From: Ruminococcus sp.
GTDB lineage: Bacteria > Bacillota > Clostridia > Oscillospirales > Ruminococcaceae
Reading direction: 5' to 3'
DNA length: 64,000 bases
NCBI GenBank assembly: GCA_017626015.1
Contig: JAGAJO010000007.1
Span: forward strand, 26,948-90,947
In this document: piece by piece, positions 8,950 through 17,822 of the stretch
Layout: each line of letters starts with the position of its first letter
How positions within the stretch are numbered: position 1 is the first letter of the stretch
The notes under the pieces: generated by a model
Seen by the model: the letters and a program-made list of their open reading frames with translations, nothing else
What the model was told of the DNA's origin: nothing
Database searches by the model: none
Made by a program: the position numbers and the translations under genes

Positions 8950-10296
8950 ATGACGGATTTGACCGCAGGAAAGCCATGGTCAGTATTGTGGAGACTTTCT
9001 CTGCCAATGTTTATCAGTGTAATATTCCAGCAGATGTATTCTATCTTCGACAGCGCAATAGCAGGAAAATACGCCGGAGAGGATGCGCTTGCCGCAGTGG
9101 GAGCGTCGTACCCCATAACAATGATATTTATGGCGGTGGCGATAGGCTGCAACGTCGGCTGCTGTGTTGTTATTTCCCAGTATTTCGGAGCAAAGGACTA
9201 TTCAAGAGTCAAAACAGCAGCATCTACAACTGTCATATCCTGTACCATACTGGCAGCTGTACTTACGGCTGTGGGACTTGCTCTGTCCGGGCCGCTGATG
9301 ATAATGATAAACACGCCGGACAACGTTATGGAAGACGGAACGCTGTATCTGAAAATATATACGGCGGGACTTATATTCCTTTTCTTATATAATGTTTCTA
9401 CAGGCATTTATACTTCTCTGGGCGATACGAAAACTCCTCTGTATTTTCTTATAGGCTCATCTGTTGGAAACGTTCTGCTCGATTACATATTCGTTGCCAT
9501 ATGCGGTTTCGGCGTTGCGGGAGTTGCGTGGGCGACATTTATAGCTCAGGGAATAGCCTGCGTTCTTTCACTGATCACTCTTATGAAAAAAATATCCGGT
9601 ATAAGGACAGATGAAAAGCCTGAGAAATTTTCATCGCCAATGCTGAAAAAGATCGCATTATATTCGATCCCCAGCATTTTACAGCAGTCCTTCGTGTCGG
9701 TAGGAAATATATTTGTCCAGTATCTTGTCAACGGCTTTGGATCCTCCTGCATTGCGGGATATTCCGCAGCCATAAAGCTTAACACCTTTGCAATAACAAG
9801 CTTTTCTACCCTTTCAAACGGACTTTCCAGCTACGTTGCCCAGAATTACGGCGCTGGTAAAAGCCTTCGCATAAAGCAGGGATATCATTCCGGAATACTC
9901 CTGTCACTCATAACAGCTGTTCCGTTCACTCTGTGCTACTTCTTCCTTTCGGAAACAATGATAGGATTTTTCCTGGACGAAGGCGGCGTGAAGGCTCTGG
10001 AGGTCGGCATGAAGTTTCTGCATATCGCCGCCCCGTTCTATGTCTTTGTCGGCGTAAAGATCATGTCGGACGGAGCGCTGAGAGGCAAAGGAGATATGCC
10101 CTACTTCATGATAACCACCTTCTCAGATCTCATACTTCGTGTTATACTGGCATTTATCCTTTCAAAACCCTTCGGTTCTACAGGAATATGGCTCTCATGG
10201 CCCGTAGGCTGGCTTGCCTCCACGATCCTTTCGGTAGCGTTTATAAATATCAAGCTGAAAAAGCTGCCTCCCGACACGGCTGACATCGTACAGTGA
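8950..10296 (+). CDS. MATE family efflux transporter
   Basis: Cation-coupled multidrug/toxin exporter of the inner membrane. About 448 aa with 12 hydrophobic segments. The opening MTDLTAGKPWSVLWRLSLP and FQQMYSIFDSAIAGKY are typical of the NorM/DinF-type MATE group in Clostridia. A second-half repeat (SFVSVGNIFVQYLVNGFG) matches the two-bundle fold. The ATG at 8950 has AAGAGG 9 nt upstream. An in-frame ATG at 8905 lies inside the promoter and is rejected. The substrate is unknown and there is no regulator next to it. Confidence 0.92.
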   Translation: MTDLTAGKPWSVLWRLSLPMFISVIFQQMYSIFDSAIAGKYAGEDALAAVGASYPITMIFMAVAIGCNVGCCVVISQYFGAKDYSRVKTAASTTVISCTILAAVLTAVGLALSGPLMIMINTPDNVMEDGTLYLKIYTAGLIFLFLYNVSTGIYTSLGDTKTPLYFLIGSSVGNVLLDYIFVAICGFGVAGVAWATFIAQGIACVLSLITLMKKISGIRTDEKPEKFSSPMLKKIALYSIPSILQQSFVSVGNIFVQYLVNGFGSSCIAGYSAAIKLNTFAITSFSTLSNGLSSYVAQNYGAGKSLRIKQGYHSGILLSLITAVPFTLCYFFLSETMIGFFLDEGGVKALEVGMKFLHIAAPFYVFVGVKIMSDGALRGKGDMPYFMITTFSDLILRVILAFILSKPFGSTGIWLSWPVGWLASTILSVAFINIKLKKLPPDTADIVQ

Positions 10297-10342
10297 ATCT
10301 GCGTCCATTCGCCGTATTGTTCCGACAATGTGATAAAGTAAA

Positions 10343-10384
10343 CAACGCACAACCACCGCCTGACGTCTTTGTGCTGTATTGCCT
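10343..10384. repeat. Short dispersed palindromic repeat, copy 1
   Basis: Contains CGCACAACCACCGCCTGACG followed by TTTGTGC and ends in TATTGCCT. The same words occur at 38376-38430 and in the left arm of the 54343-54547 element. The two halves can pair with each other. Confidence 0.7.
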
Positions 10385-10483
10385 AAAAACATTTATAATT
10401 GTGCAAAATGCTAAAAGAAACTGCCGAGTTCCCGCCAATTATGATACTAAATGTAAAATATGCATAAATCGCTCTTCGGGGAC

Positions 10484-10512
10484 TTGTAAATCTTTAAAAA
10501 AAATAGTATAAT
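10484..10512 (+). promoter_or_regulatory. Promoter of the biotin-dependent carboxytransferase operon
   Basis: TTGTAA (10484-10489), 17-nt spacer, TATAAT (10507-10512). It drives the genes at 10591-13796. Confidence 0.65.
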
Positions 10513-10590
10513 GTTATTATATGATTATGATAAAATAACTGTATGTTTATGGTATTTTATTGGGAAAATATTTGAAATGGAGGAAACTGT

Positions 10591-11973
10591 ATGTCTGAAA
10601 TCAATAATACTCTTGCCGAGCTTAAAACGGCTTCACAGGCTGTTTCTGCTGCAAGAACAAGACTGACATATCTGTTTGACGACGGAAAATTTACCGAGCT
10701 TGACGCTTATGCCAAGGACGGCGGAGAGCTTACAGGTGTCATAACCGCTTTCGGTTATGCGGAGGGAAACCCCGTATACGCCTTTTCACAGAACATCGAC
10801 GTGAAAAACGGCGCTGTTTCCAAAGCTTCCGCCGATAAAATCGTTAAGATCTACGACCTTGCCGCCAAGACGGGCGTGCCTGTTATCGGAATTTACGATT
10901 CCTGCGGAGCTGACGTCAGCGACCAGACAAAGGCTCTTAAGGCTTACGGAGAGCTGCTCCTGTGGGCTTCAAACCTGTCGGGAGTCGTTCCTCAGATCGC
11001 AGTGGTCGCAGGGGTGTGCGCAGGCTGTGCAGCAATGCTCGCTCAGTCGGCGGATTTTGTTGTCATGGCTAAGGATGCGCAGATGTATGTGGCTCCCAAT
11101 TGCGACATAAAGGATCATGCGGAAAACGCCGCTGCAAACGGTACAGCTTCACTTGTATGCGAGGACGATAAGGCTGCCGTAGAAGCTGCAAGGGAAATCC
11201 TGCTGAGGCTTCCGCAGAATAACCTTTCACCTGTTCCCATGTATGAATTTTCCGAGCCGGATGCAGCTTTTTCCGGAAATGCTGCCGCTGACGCAGAGGC
11301 TGTCTTTGACGCCGGAAGCGTTATGGAGCTTAACGCAGGCTGCGGAAAGGCGTCCTATACCGCTCTTGCTTCGCTCGGAGGCGCAACGGTCGGAATAGTA
11401 GCTACAAATAAAACAAACGATAAGCTTGACAGCGCTGACTGCTCCAAGATCGCAAGATTTGTAAGGACCTGCGACGGATTCGGAGTACCCGTTGTCACCT
11501 TTGTTGATACCGAGGGCTTCAAGGCTGACGACGCAAGCGAGATGCAGGGTGCGGTAAAGAGCATGGCGAAGCTTGCCCACGCTTACTCAGAGGCTACCAC
11601 GATAAAGCTTTCGGTAGTTACAGGAAAAGCTTACGGTCCCGCTTACATAGCTCTTGCAGGAAAAGGCGCAAGCTCCGATCTGTCATATGCTACGCCTTCT
11701 GCCGTCATTTCGGCTCTCGATCCCGTTACGGCTGTGGAATTTCTGGAGCATGACAAGCTCAAGGGTGCAGAGGATCTGACCGCTGCAAGAAATTCACTCG
11801 CAGCGGATTATGTGCAGAACAATGCAAATGCCGCAACAGCAGCAGCCGAGGGCTGCATAGACGGAATTATCGAGCCGTCCGAGATCAGACAGACGCTTAT
11901 TGACTCCGTTGAGATCATGGCAGGCAAGAGAATTTCCAGACTTCCCAAAAAGCACAGCAATATTCAGCTGTAA
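10591..11973 (+). CDS. Carboxyltransferase-domain protein (12S / MmdA-like subunit, divergent)
   Basis: Member of the acyl-CoA carboxyltransferase superfamily (PccB, MmdA, transcarboxylase 12S), which moves a carboxyl group between carboxybiotin and an acyl-CoA. 460 aa, shorter than the usual 510-520. Recognisable parts are ARTRLTYLFDDGKFTELDAY at the N-terminus, GIYDSCGADVSD, and the C-terminal AGKRISRLPKKHSNIQL, close to the usual ...R.LP.K.HGN.P end. Many canonical glycine-rich motifs are altered, so it is a diverged branch. It is followed by a biotin carrier and an OadA-like gene, an arrangement like transcarboxylase 12S-1.3S-5S. SD GGAGG is about 9 nt before the ATG. The substrate is not certain. 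Confidence 0.8.
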   Translation: MSEINNTLAELKTASQAVSAARTRLTYLFDDGKFTELDAYAKDGGELTGVITAFGYAEGNPVYAFSQNIDVKNGAVSKASADKIVKIYDLAAKTGVPVIGIYDSCGADVSDQTKALKAYGELLLWASNLSGVVPQIAVVAGVCAGCAAMLAQSADFVVMAKDAQMYVAPNCDIKDHAENAAANGTASLVCEDDKAAVEAAREILLRLPQNNLSPVPMYEFSEPDAAFSGNAAADAEAVFDAGSVMELNAGCGKASYTALASLGGATVGIVATNKTNDKLDSADCSKIARFVRTCDGFGVPVVTFVDTEGFKADDASEMQGAVKSMAKLAHAYSEATTIKLSVVTGKAYGPAYIALAGKGASSDLSYATPSAVISALDPVTAVEFLEHDKLKGAEDLTAARNSLAADYVQNNANAATAAAEGCIDGIIEPSEIRQTLIDSVEIMAGKRISRLPKKHSNIQL

Positions 11974-12001
11974 TACTAATATAAAGATTGGTGGTATTAT
12001 T

Positions 12002-12361
12002 ATGAAAAGATATAACATTACAGTAAACGGCAAAGCCTATGACGTTGCGGTGGAAGAGATCGTCGGAGACGCAGCTCCTGTGACTGCCGCTCCTGCAGTT
12101 TCAGCTCCCGCACCGGCAGCTGCTCCCGCTCCTGCTCCCGTTGCCGAGGGAACAAAGATCACCGCTCCCATGCCCGGAACTATCCTTGACATCAAAGTAG
12201 CAGTCGGAGATACCGTTGCAGCAGGACAGGCAGTATGCGTGCTTGAAGCAATGAAGATGGAAAACGACGTTAATGCTCCGGTTGCCGGAAAGGTACTCAG
12301 CATCAATACAACAAAGGGTTCGCAGGTTGAGACCGGAGCGGTTCTTGCAGTTATCGGCTGA
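12002..12361 (+). CDS. Biotin carboxyl carrier protein (1.3S / BCCP type)
   Basis: Carries CO2 on biotin between the carboxyltransferase half-reactions. 119 aa: a short N-terminal strand (MKRYNITVNGKAYDVAVEE), an Ala/Pro linker (about residues 24-48), and a biotinyl domain with the biotinylated Lys85 in LEAMKMEND. The start at 12002 is the only ATG that gives a normal N-terminus; the reading frame stays open upstream but overlaps the preceding gene. The SD is weak (GGTGGT). The flanking genes supply the two transferase activities. No biotin carboxylase subunit is adjacent, which favours a decarboxylase or transcarboxylase over an ATP-driven carboxylase. Confidence 0.92.
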   Translation: MKRYNITVNGKAYDVAVEEIVGDAAPVTAAPAVSAPAPAAAPAPAPVAEGTKITAPMPGTILDIKVAVGDTVAAGQAVCVLEAMKMENDVNAPVAGKVLSINTTKGSQVETGAVLAVIG

Positions 12362-12398
12362 CCGTACTTTTATTTAGACTTGAAAGGATTGAATATAA

Positions 12399-13796
12399 AT
12401 GGCAAAGCTTAAAATTACGGAAACCGTACTCCGTGACGCTCACCAGTCGCTGCTTGCTACAAGAATGTCCATGGACGATATGAAGCCTATTCTTTCCACA
12501 ATGGATAAGATCGGCTTTTACTCCGCCGAATGCTGGGGCGGCGCAACCTTTGACTCATGTATCAGATTTTTAGGCGAGGATCCATGGGAAAGACTGAGGA
12601 TAATCAGAAAGGAAATGCCCAATACAAAGCTCCAGATGCTTTTCAGAGGACAGAATATGCTGGGTTATCGCCACTACGCCGACGATCTGGTGGAGTATTT
12701 TGTTCAGAAATCAATAGCCAACGGTATAGATATCATCAGGATCTTTGACGCTCTTAACGATATTCGAAATCTTGAAACCGCAATTAAAGCTGCAAACAAG
12801 GAAAAGGGTCACGCTCAGGTAGCTATTTCTTATACTCTGGGAGAGGTCTTTACCCACGAATACTACATGAACTATGCAAAGCAGATCGAGGAAGCGGGCG
12901 CCGATTCAATTTGTATAAAGGATATGGCTGCGCTGCTTACCCCGTATGAGGCTGAGTCGCTGGTCAAAGACATAAAGTCGGCAGTCAAGATACCTGTACA
13001 GCTGCACACCCACTACACTTCGGGACTTGCTTCAATGTGTATAATCAAGGCTGTCGAAGCGGGCGTTGACGCTGTGGATACGGCAATGTCTCCGCTAGCG
13101 CTTGGTACATCTCATGCGCCTACTGAGTCTATCGTTGCTACATTCCAGGGTACAGAATACGATACCGGACTTGATCTTGTCAAGCTCAACGAGGTAAGAG
13201 ATTACTTTATGACTCTGAGAAAGAAGTACATTGACAATGGTCTTCTTGATCCCTCAATGCTTGCTACGAACACTAACGCACTGCTCTATCAGGTTCCCGG
13301 CGGAATGCTTTCAAATCTGCTTTCTCAGCTTAAGCAGGCAGGAAAGGCTGACCAGCTGGAGGACGTTCTTAAGGAGGTCCCAAGAGTACGTAAGGATTCG
13401 GGATTCCCGCCCCTTGTTACGCCTACCTCACAGATCGTCGGAACACAGGCTGTGTTCAATGTTATCATGGGCGAGAGATATAAGACCGTCACCAAGGAGT
13501 TCAAGGGTCTTGTAAAGGGCGAATACGGAAAGACTCCCGTGGCTATAGATCCCGAATTCCAGAAGAAGATACTGGGAGATGAGGAGCCTATAACCTGCCG
13601 TCCGGCTGACCTGCTCGAGCCTGAATTTGAGGCTATGAAGAAAGAAGCTGCCGAGTGGACGGAGCAGGAAGAGGACATTCTTACCTACGCAATGTTCCCG
13701 AAGGTCGCTCCTAAGTTCTTTAAGGACAGACGTGACAAGAAGTACGGCGTTGACGGAAAAAATTCCAACGCAGAAAATAAGGTTCACCCTGTTTGA
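12399..13796 (+). CDS. oadA: Oxaloacetate decarboxylase alpha / transcarboxylase 5S-type subunit
   Basis: Carboxyltransferase acting on oxaloacetate/pyruvate with carboxybiotin as partner. 465 aa with the TIM-barrel domain of the pyruvate carboxylase/OadA/5S family: opening ITETVLRDAHQSLLATRM, RGQNMLGYRHYADD, active-site lysine about residue 174 (CIKDMAALLTP), and metal-binding HTHYTSG (about 202-208). The C-terminal PYC/OADA domain follows (QVPGGMLSNL). No biotinyl domain is fused at the end; the separate upstream carrier supplies it. The last gene of the set, it ends at a strong terminator. No membrane OadB (sodium pump) is present here. Confidence 0.9.
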   Translation: MAKLKITETVLRDAHQSLLATRMSMDDMKPILSTMDKIGFYSAECWGGATFDSCIRFLGEDPWERLRIIRKEMPNTKLQMLFRGQNMLGYRHYADDLVEYFVQKSIANGIDIIRIFDALNDIRNLETAIKAANKEKGHAQVAISYTLGEVFTHEYYMNYAKQIEEAGADSICIKDMAALLTPYEAESLVKDIKSAVKIPVQLHTHYTSGLASMCIIKAVEAGVDAVDTAMSPLALGTSHAPTESIVATFQGTEYDTGLDLVKLNEVRDYFMTLRKKYIDNGLLDPSMLATNTNALLYQVPGGMLSNLLSQLKQAGKADQLEDVLKEVPRVRKDSGFPPLVTPTSQIVGTQAVFNVIMGERYKTVTKEFKGLVKGEYGKTPVAIDPEFQKKILGDEEPITCRPADLLEPEFEAMKKEAAEWTEQEEDILTYAMFPKVAPKFFKDRRDKKYGVDGKNSNAENKVHPV

Positions 13797-13840
13797 TACA
13801 AAAAACACTTTCTGTTAGTACGATACGCATAAAATAGTTT

Positions 13841-13884
13841 AATCCCCGAAGCAATTATTGATAACTGCTTCGGGGATTGTTGTT
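13841..13884 (+). terminator. Intrinsic terminator of the carboxytransferase operon
   Basis: Perfect 13-bp stem AATCCCCGAAGCA / TGCTTCGGGGATT (13841-13853 and 13866-13878) followed by GTTGTT. Confidence 0.85.
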
Positions 13885-13913
13885 AATATTCGATTGTTTG
13901 CATAAATCAGAGT

Positions 13914-14243
13914 TTATATGCCAAAATGGATTACAAACTTATTCTCATCTTGAGCTTTTGAAAGCAAAATCAATAATTCTGTTAAATTTTTATTGTCCAA
14001 AATCATTTCAATTATTGAATCAATTGATTCTGGTGGAATTATAGTTATTCCATAATAAGCCAACCCTAATTCAGGTCTATCTAATGTATGCCAATATAAC
14101 TTTACTTTTTTCATCTTTTTTAAAAGTGGTAAAATATAATCATCATCAACTGAAATACAGTTGAATCTTTCAGGTTCATATTGGTCATATATTTCACCCT
14201 TTTTAGGACAAATATTCATAATACCAAATTCATGTTTAGGCAT
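13914..14243 (-). CDS. Hypothetical protein, AT-rich orphan gene
   Basis: About 109 aa, opening MPKHEFGIMNICPKKGEIYD, with FNCISVDDDYILPLLKKM and ELGLAYYGITIIPPESI. No membrane segment or signal peptide. I recall similar small cytosolic proteins in gut Firmicutes but know no function. The gene is visibly richer in A/T than its neighbours and uses ATA, AAT and TTA freely, which suggests a different origin. The ATG at 14243 has GGTGAT 6 nt upstream; an ATG four codons earlier is an alternative. It is alone on the minus strand between two plus units. Confidence 0.55.
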   Translation of the reverse strand: MPKHEFGIMNICPKKGEIYDQYEPERFNCISVDDDYILPLLKKMKKVKLYWHTLDRPELGLAYYGITIIPPESIDSIIEMILDNKNLTELLILLSKAQDENKFVIHFGI

Positions 14244-14255
14244 TTCAATCACCAT

Positions 14256-14537
14256 GTAAATTCTGATTTATCTCATTATTTTCCCCCTCCCCTTGGGGAG
14301 GGCACACTAAGTATGAACACCCTATCAATGTTGGTGGGTGGGGGAATTGCCCCGTGCGGGTTAGCACAAATTCCGATTCATTTTAGTAATAATTATACAT
14401 CAAAGCCGTTACATTGTCAATAAAAACGACATACCGCTTTTGACTGAAAATCATAAGCGCTATGGCGAAAGCTTCTTTATGAAGGCCTGTCTTTTGCAGA
14501 GGGTTTTTATAACCATTTTTCACCGCTTTTTTGCTAC
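14256..14537. other. Gene-free stretch with a GC hairpin
   Basis: Holds a perfect 8-bp inverted repeat CCCTCCCC-TT-GGGGAGGG (14285-14302) and a GC-rich patch (14330-14370), then AT-rich DNA before the leuB promoter. It looks like a degenerate intergenic repeat. No gene is seen. Confidence 0.45.
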
Positions 14538-14566
14538 TTGATTTTAGACAAATAATATGCTATAAT
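14538..14566 (+). promoter_or_regulatory. Promoter of leuB
   Basis: TTGATT (14538-14543), 17-nt spacer, TATAAT (14561-14566). The leader is only about 30 nt, leaving no room for a T-box. Confidence 0.75.
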
Positions 14567-14601
14567 ATTTATGACAAAATTTTTAGCTGGAGTGATATTT
14601 T

Positions 14602-15684
14602 ATGAACAAAAAAATTACAGTTATCAGGGGCGACGGTATAGGTCCCGAAATTGTAAACGAGGCTATCAAGGTACTTGATAAAACTGCCGAGAAATTCGGT
14701 CATAGCTTTGAATACACCGATATTCTCATGGGCGGATGCTCTATAGACGCTTACGGTGTTCCGCTTACCGATGAAGCGATAGCTACTGCAAAGGCTGCCG
14801 ACGCAGTCCTGTTGGGAGCTATCGGAGGAAATACATCCACGTCTCCGTGGTACAAGCTTGCACCTGAGCTGCGTCCCGAAGCAGGACTTCTGAAAATACG
14901 CAAGGAGCTTGGACTTTTTGCAAATCTCCGTCCCGCCGTACTTTACGATGAGCTTAAATTCGCCTGCCCTCTCAGGGACGATATTATCGGAGAAGGATTT
15001 GACATGATGATAATGAGAGAGCTTACAGGCGGACTTTACTTCGGCGAAAGAAAAACCGAAACGGTCAACGGCCTTGAAACCGCAGTAGATACCCTCTCAT
15101 ACAACGAAAATGAGATCAGGAGGATCGCAAGGCGGGGCTTCGATATTGCCATGAAGAGAAAGAAAAAGGTCACCTCAGTTGACAAGGCTAACGTACTTGA
15201 TTCCTCCAGACTCTGGAGAAAGGTCGTAAACGAGGTTTCAAAGGACTACCCCGAGGTCGAGCTTGAGCATATGCTGGTCGATAACTGCGCAATGCAGCTG
15301 GTTAGAGATCCCAAGCAGTTTGACGTTATCCTTACGGAAAATATGTTCGGTGACATTCTTTCGGACGAAGCTGCAATGGTCACAGGCTCTCTGGGAATGC
15401 TGGCATCGGCTTCTCTCAACGATACAAAGTTTGGTCTTTATGAACCCAGCCACGGATCTGCTCCCGATATCGCAGGTCAGAACAAGGCTAATCCCCTTGC
15501 AACGATACTTTCGGCTTCAATGATGCTGCGATTCTCTTTCGACATGGATAAGGAGGCGGACGCTATCGACAACGCCGTAAAGCAGGTGCTTAACGAGGGC
15601 TACCGCACCGGAGATATTATGTCCGAGGGTATGACCCTTGTAGGCTGCAAGGAAATGGGCGATCTGGTCGCTGGACGCATCTGA
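14602..15684 (+). CDS. leuB: 3-isopropylmalate dehydrogenase
   Basis: Third step of leucine synthesis: oxidative decarboxylation of 3-isopropylmalate to 2-oxoisocaproate with NAD+. 360 aa, a typical length. Motifs: [12 protein letters not shown] at the N-terminus, [51 protein letters not shown], and [29 protein letters not shown] lies about 10 nt before the ATG. leuC and leuD lie 6-8 kb away on the other strand, so the pathway genes are close but not one operon. Confidence 0.97.
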   Translation: MNKKITVIRGDGIGPEIVNEAIKVLDKTAEKFGHSFEYTDILMGGCSIDAYGVPLTDEAIATAKAADAVLLGAIGGNTSTSPWYKLAPELRPEAGLLKIRKELGLFANLRPAVLYDELKFACPLRDDIIGEGFDMMIMRELTGGLYFGERKTETVNGLETAVDTLSYNENEIRRIARRGFDIAMKRKKKVTSVDKANVLDSSRLWRKVVNEVSKDYPEVELEHMLVDNCAMQLVRDPKQFDVILTENMFGDILSDEAAMVTGSLGMLASASLNDTKFGLYEPSHGSAPDIAGQNKANPLATILSASMMLRFSFDMDKEADAIDNAVKQVLNEGYRTGDIMSEGMTLVGCKEMGDLVAGRI

Positions 15685-15716
15685 GGCAGCGACTGTTTAA
15701 AAACACTATAAAAAAC

Positions 15717-15768
15717 AGGACGGCACAGCTTTGACCGCTTTCTGCGGGGAGCTGTGACCGTCCCTTTT
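15717..15768. terminator. Bidirectional terminator between leuB and the CHAP gene
   Basis: GGACGG(T)CACAGCT-type stem (15718-15730 with 15750-15763) with A residues on the left and CCTTTT on the right. It serves the convergent genes on both strands. Confidence 0.75.
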
Positions 15769-15770
15769 AT

Positions 15771-17339
15771 TTACCGTATCATTACCATTACAGGCTGGGA
15801 AAAGCTGCCCAGAACAGCCTTGCCGCCTGAATAATAATAGCCTCTTACCTTGACAAAACGCAGACAGGTCGAACCGACTCCGCCGCAGGTACAGCTAAGC
15901 TTATCCTTGACATCGGCAAGCTTTGTATAGCTTCCCTCAACACCAGTGTTTGAAATGAAGATCTCATAGCCGGAAACTCCGTTCAGCTTTGTCCAGCTGA
16001 CAGTAATACTGCCGCTTTTCGGTGATGACGCCTTACATACTGTTTTTCCCGGAAGAGTTTTGCATACAAGCTGCCCGGTCATATCGCCGTAATAGGTTTT
16101 ACCCTGAACGACCCGGTACGCCCGTACCTTATATTTGCATACAGTCGCACTTTTAAGTCCGTTATCTGTATAATACGTGACAGAGGTGTCGGAAATTTTA
16201 TCCCATCTTGCCAGTGCGCTGTTGTAACGGTAGATCTCATATCCTCCAGCTCCCCTTGCGGCGTTCCAGTCCAGCTTGACGGATACGTCCGTTACTCTTT
16301 GCGTGCTTAAGGACGAAACATCTCCCGGTACAATAACAAAGCTTACTGTTTTTGAACCTGTATAGCAGCCTTTACCCTTTATGATAACAGACGCTCGTCC
16401 CACACCCTTGTTGTTTTCATAGGAAAGCGTGTAGTCGGTACCCTTTACAAGAGTTTTACCTCCAAACGTGACCTTTACCGACGGGGACTGAGCGCTGCCG
16501 TTGTATACCCTGTCAGGTATAGAACCCACGGACGCTCCGGAGATCGGCGCAGTGACCTTAACGGTGCAGTAAGCCGTTTTTCCTCCGCTGGTAGCTGCCA
16601 TGATCTTTACGGTTCCGGCAGATTTACCGGTTATTTTTCCGTTAGAAACGGATGCGATACTGCTGTCAGCGCTTTTCCAGGTTATACGTTCTCCCGCATC
16701 TGTTCCTGTAACAGCCGCAGTGATCGTTCTGGAGCTTCCCTTTGCAACCGTGATTGAGGAAGCACTGAGCTTTATCTGCGAATTATTCACAAGCGACTGC
16801 GCCGTACCGTTTATGTAAAGTCTGTAATAGTAATGCGCACTTTTTATAAGCTTTCTGTTTACCACCGTGCAGACCGTGCTTTCGTCCTCCGACTTTCTGA
16901 CAGTCCATTTATAATTCTGCTCTATGACAGTTACCTCGTTTTCGGAACAGTCCTTTACCACAGCGACATGACAATAGTCCTTATCCTGCATAATATCGCC
17001 TGCACGGGGAGTTTCTACCTCCCGAAGCTCGGCGTCCTTACCGTAAACATATACGTCCGGCTTAGCGTCCTGAGTATTTATATTATAAACCGTCACACCG
17101 AATTTTTCCCTGTAAAACCGTGAAACATATTCTGCACAGCAATAATCGCCTGTATCGGATTCATCAAGGATATATCTTGCATCGACCCCGTAAAAGGAGT
17201 CTACGACCTGTCCGTCATGGGTGACCTCAACGTTTTTTTCTGCGTAGGCGGCTGCGGCAGCGGTATCGGACAGACCAAAAAGGAATATAAATAAAACGAA
17301 TACAGCAGACGCTGCAGATCTTAGCGCTTTGGCAGACAT
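15771..17339 (-). CDS. Secreted CHAP-domain protein with Ig-like (Big_2) and fibronectin III domains
   Basis: Probable exported cell-wall hydrolase or surface protein, 522 aa. Signal peptide: about residues 1-32, ending ...DTAAAAAYAE. A CHAP-like amidase domain covers about 35-195, with Cys67/Cys68 (DYCCAEYVSRF), His124 (DYCHVAVVKD) and Glu140 as candidate catalytic residues. A Big_2 domain follows at about 200-275 (ITWKSADSSIASVSNGKITG). A YDG-like segment comes next (about 280-345, VYNGSAQSPSVKVTFGGKTL). Two FN3-like repeats complete the protein (about 355-440 and 445-522). No LPXTG or other anchor is seen. SD GAGGAG is 9 nt before the ATG at 17339. The CHAP call is by motif; activity is not proven. 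Confidence 0.8.
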   Translation of the reverse strand: MSAKALRSAASAVFVLFIFLFGLSDTAAAAAYAEKNVEVTHDGQVVDSFYGVDARYILDESDTGDYCCAEYVSRFYREKFGVTVYNINTQDAKPDVYVYGKDAELREVETPRAGDIMQDKDYCHVAVVKDCSENEVTVIEQNYKWTVRKSEDESTVCTVVNRKLIKSAHYYYRLYINGTAQSLVNNSQIKLSASSITVAKGSSRTITAAVTGTDAGERITWKSADSSIASVSNGKITGKSAGTVKIMAATSGGKTAYCTVKVTAPISGASVGSIPDRVYNGSAQSPSVKVTFGGKTLVKGTDYTLSYENNKGVGRASVIIKGKGCYTGSKTVSFVIVPGDVSSLSTQRVTDVSVKLDWNAARGAGGYEIYRYNSALARWDKISDTSVTYYTDNGLKSATVCKYKVRAYRVVQGKTYYGDMTGQLVCKTLPGKTVCKASSPKSGSITVSWTKLNGVSGYEIFISNTGVEGSYTKLADVKDKLSCTCGGVGSTCLRFVKVRGYYYSGGKAVLGSFSQPVMVMIR

Positions 17340-17417
17340 AACGGATATCTCCTCTCTCATATAATTTGTTAAAACGGTTACTGAAATAAGGATATCACAT
17401 TGGTTACAAAATGGCAA

Positions 17418-17642
17418 CAGAGTTTTTTATATTTCTACGTTTTGCACTAAACTATTCTGCATTTTGCACAAAGAAAAAAATGTAATAAACGCCGCAGATA
17501 CGCCATATATGCGGGAAAATCAAATACATTTGTTCTTTGGAAAAGGCTATAAAAGAAATATTACAAATTGTAACATTTGAGAATTGTTTTTTTACATATG
17601 CATACCGAATGACGTATTTTGACTAAATAATCGTAAAAATGG
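17418..17642. other. AT-rich divergent intergenic region
   Basis: Non-coding DNA between the CHAP gene (minus) and iorA (plus). It has A/T runs but no stable hairpin or small ORF that I can support. The iorA promoter begins at 17643. Confidence 0.4.
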
Positions 17643-17671
17643 TTGAACTTGCGTAAATTTTGTGATATAAT
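17643..17671 (+). promoter_or_regulatory. Promoter of the first iorAB-paaK operon
   Basis: TTGAAC (17643-17648), 17-nt spacer, TATAAT (17666-17671). The leader to the iorA start is about 145 nt and contains a TTGATCA / TGATCAA inverted repeat near 17765-17787. Confidence 0.7.
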
Positions 17672-17822
17672 TAAGAAAATGCTGATTAACATATCTCTTT
17701 ACCGAAGTCAAAAAAGATTCACCTGAATATGTTATCTGCAAGACATTGGATTTTTAAACATCGATTTGATCAGTACTTTCTTGATCAAGGCAATTATATT
17801 TGAAAGGAATCTACAGCTTGAT

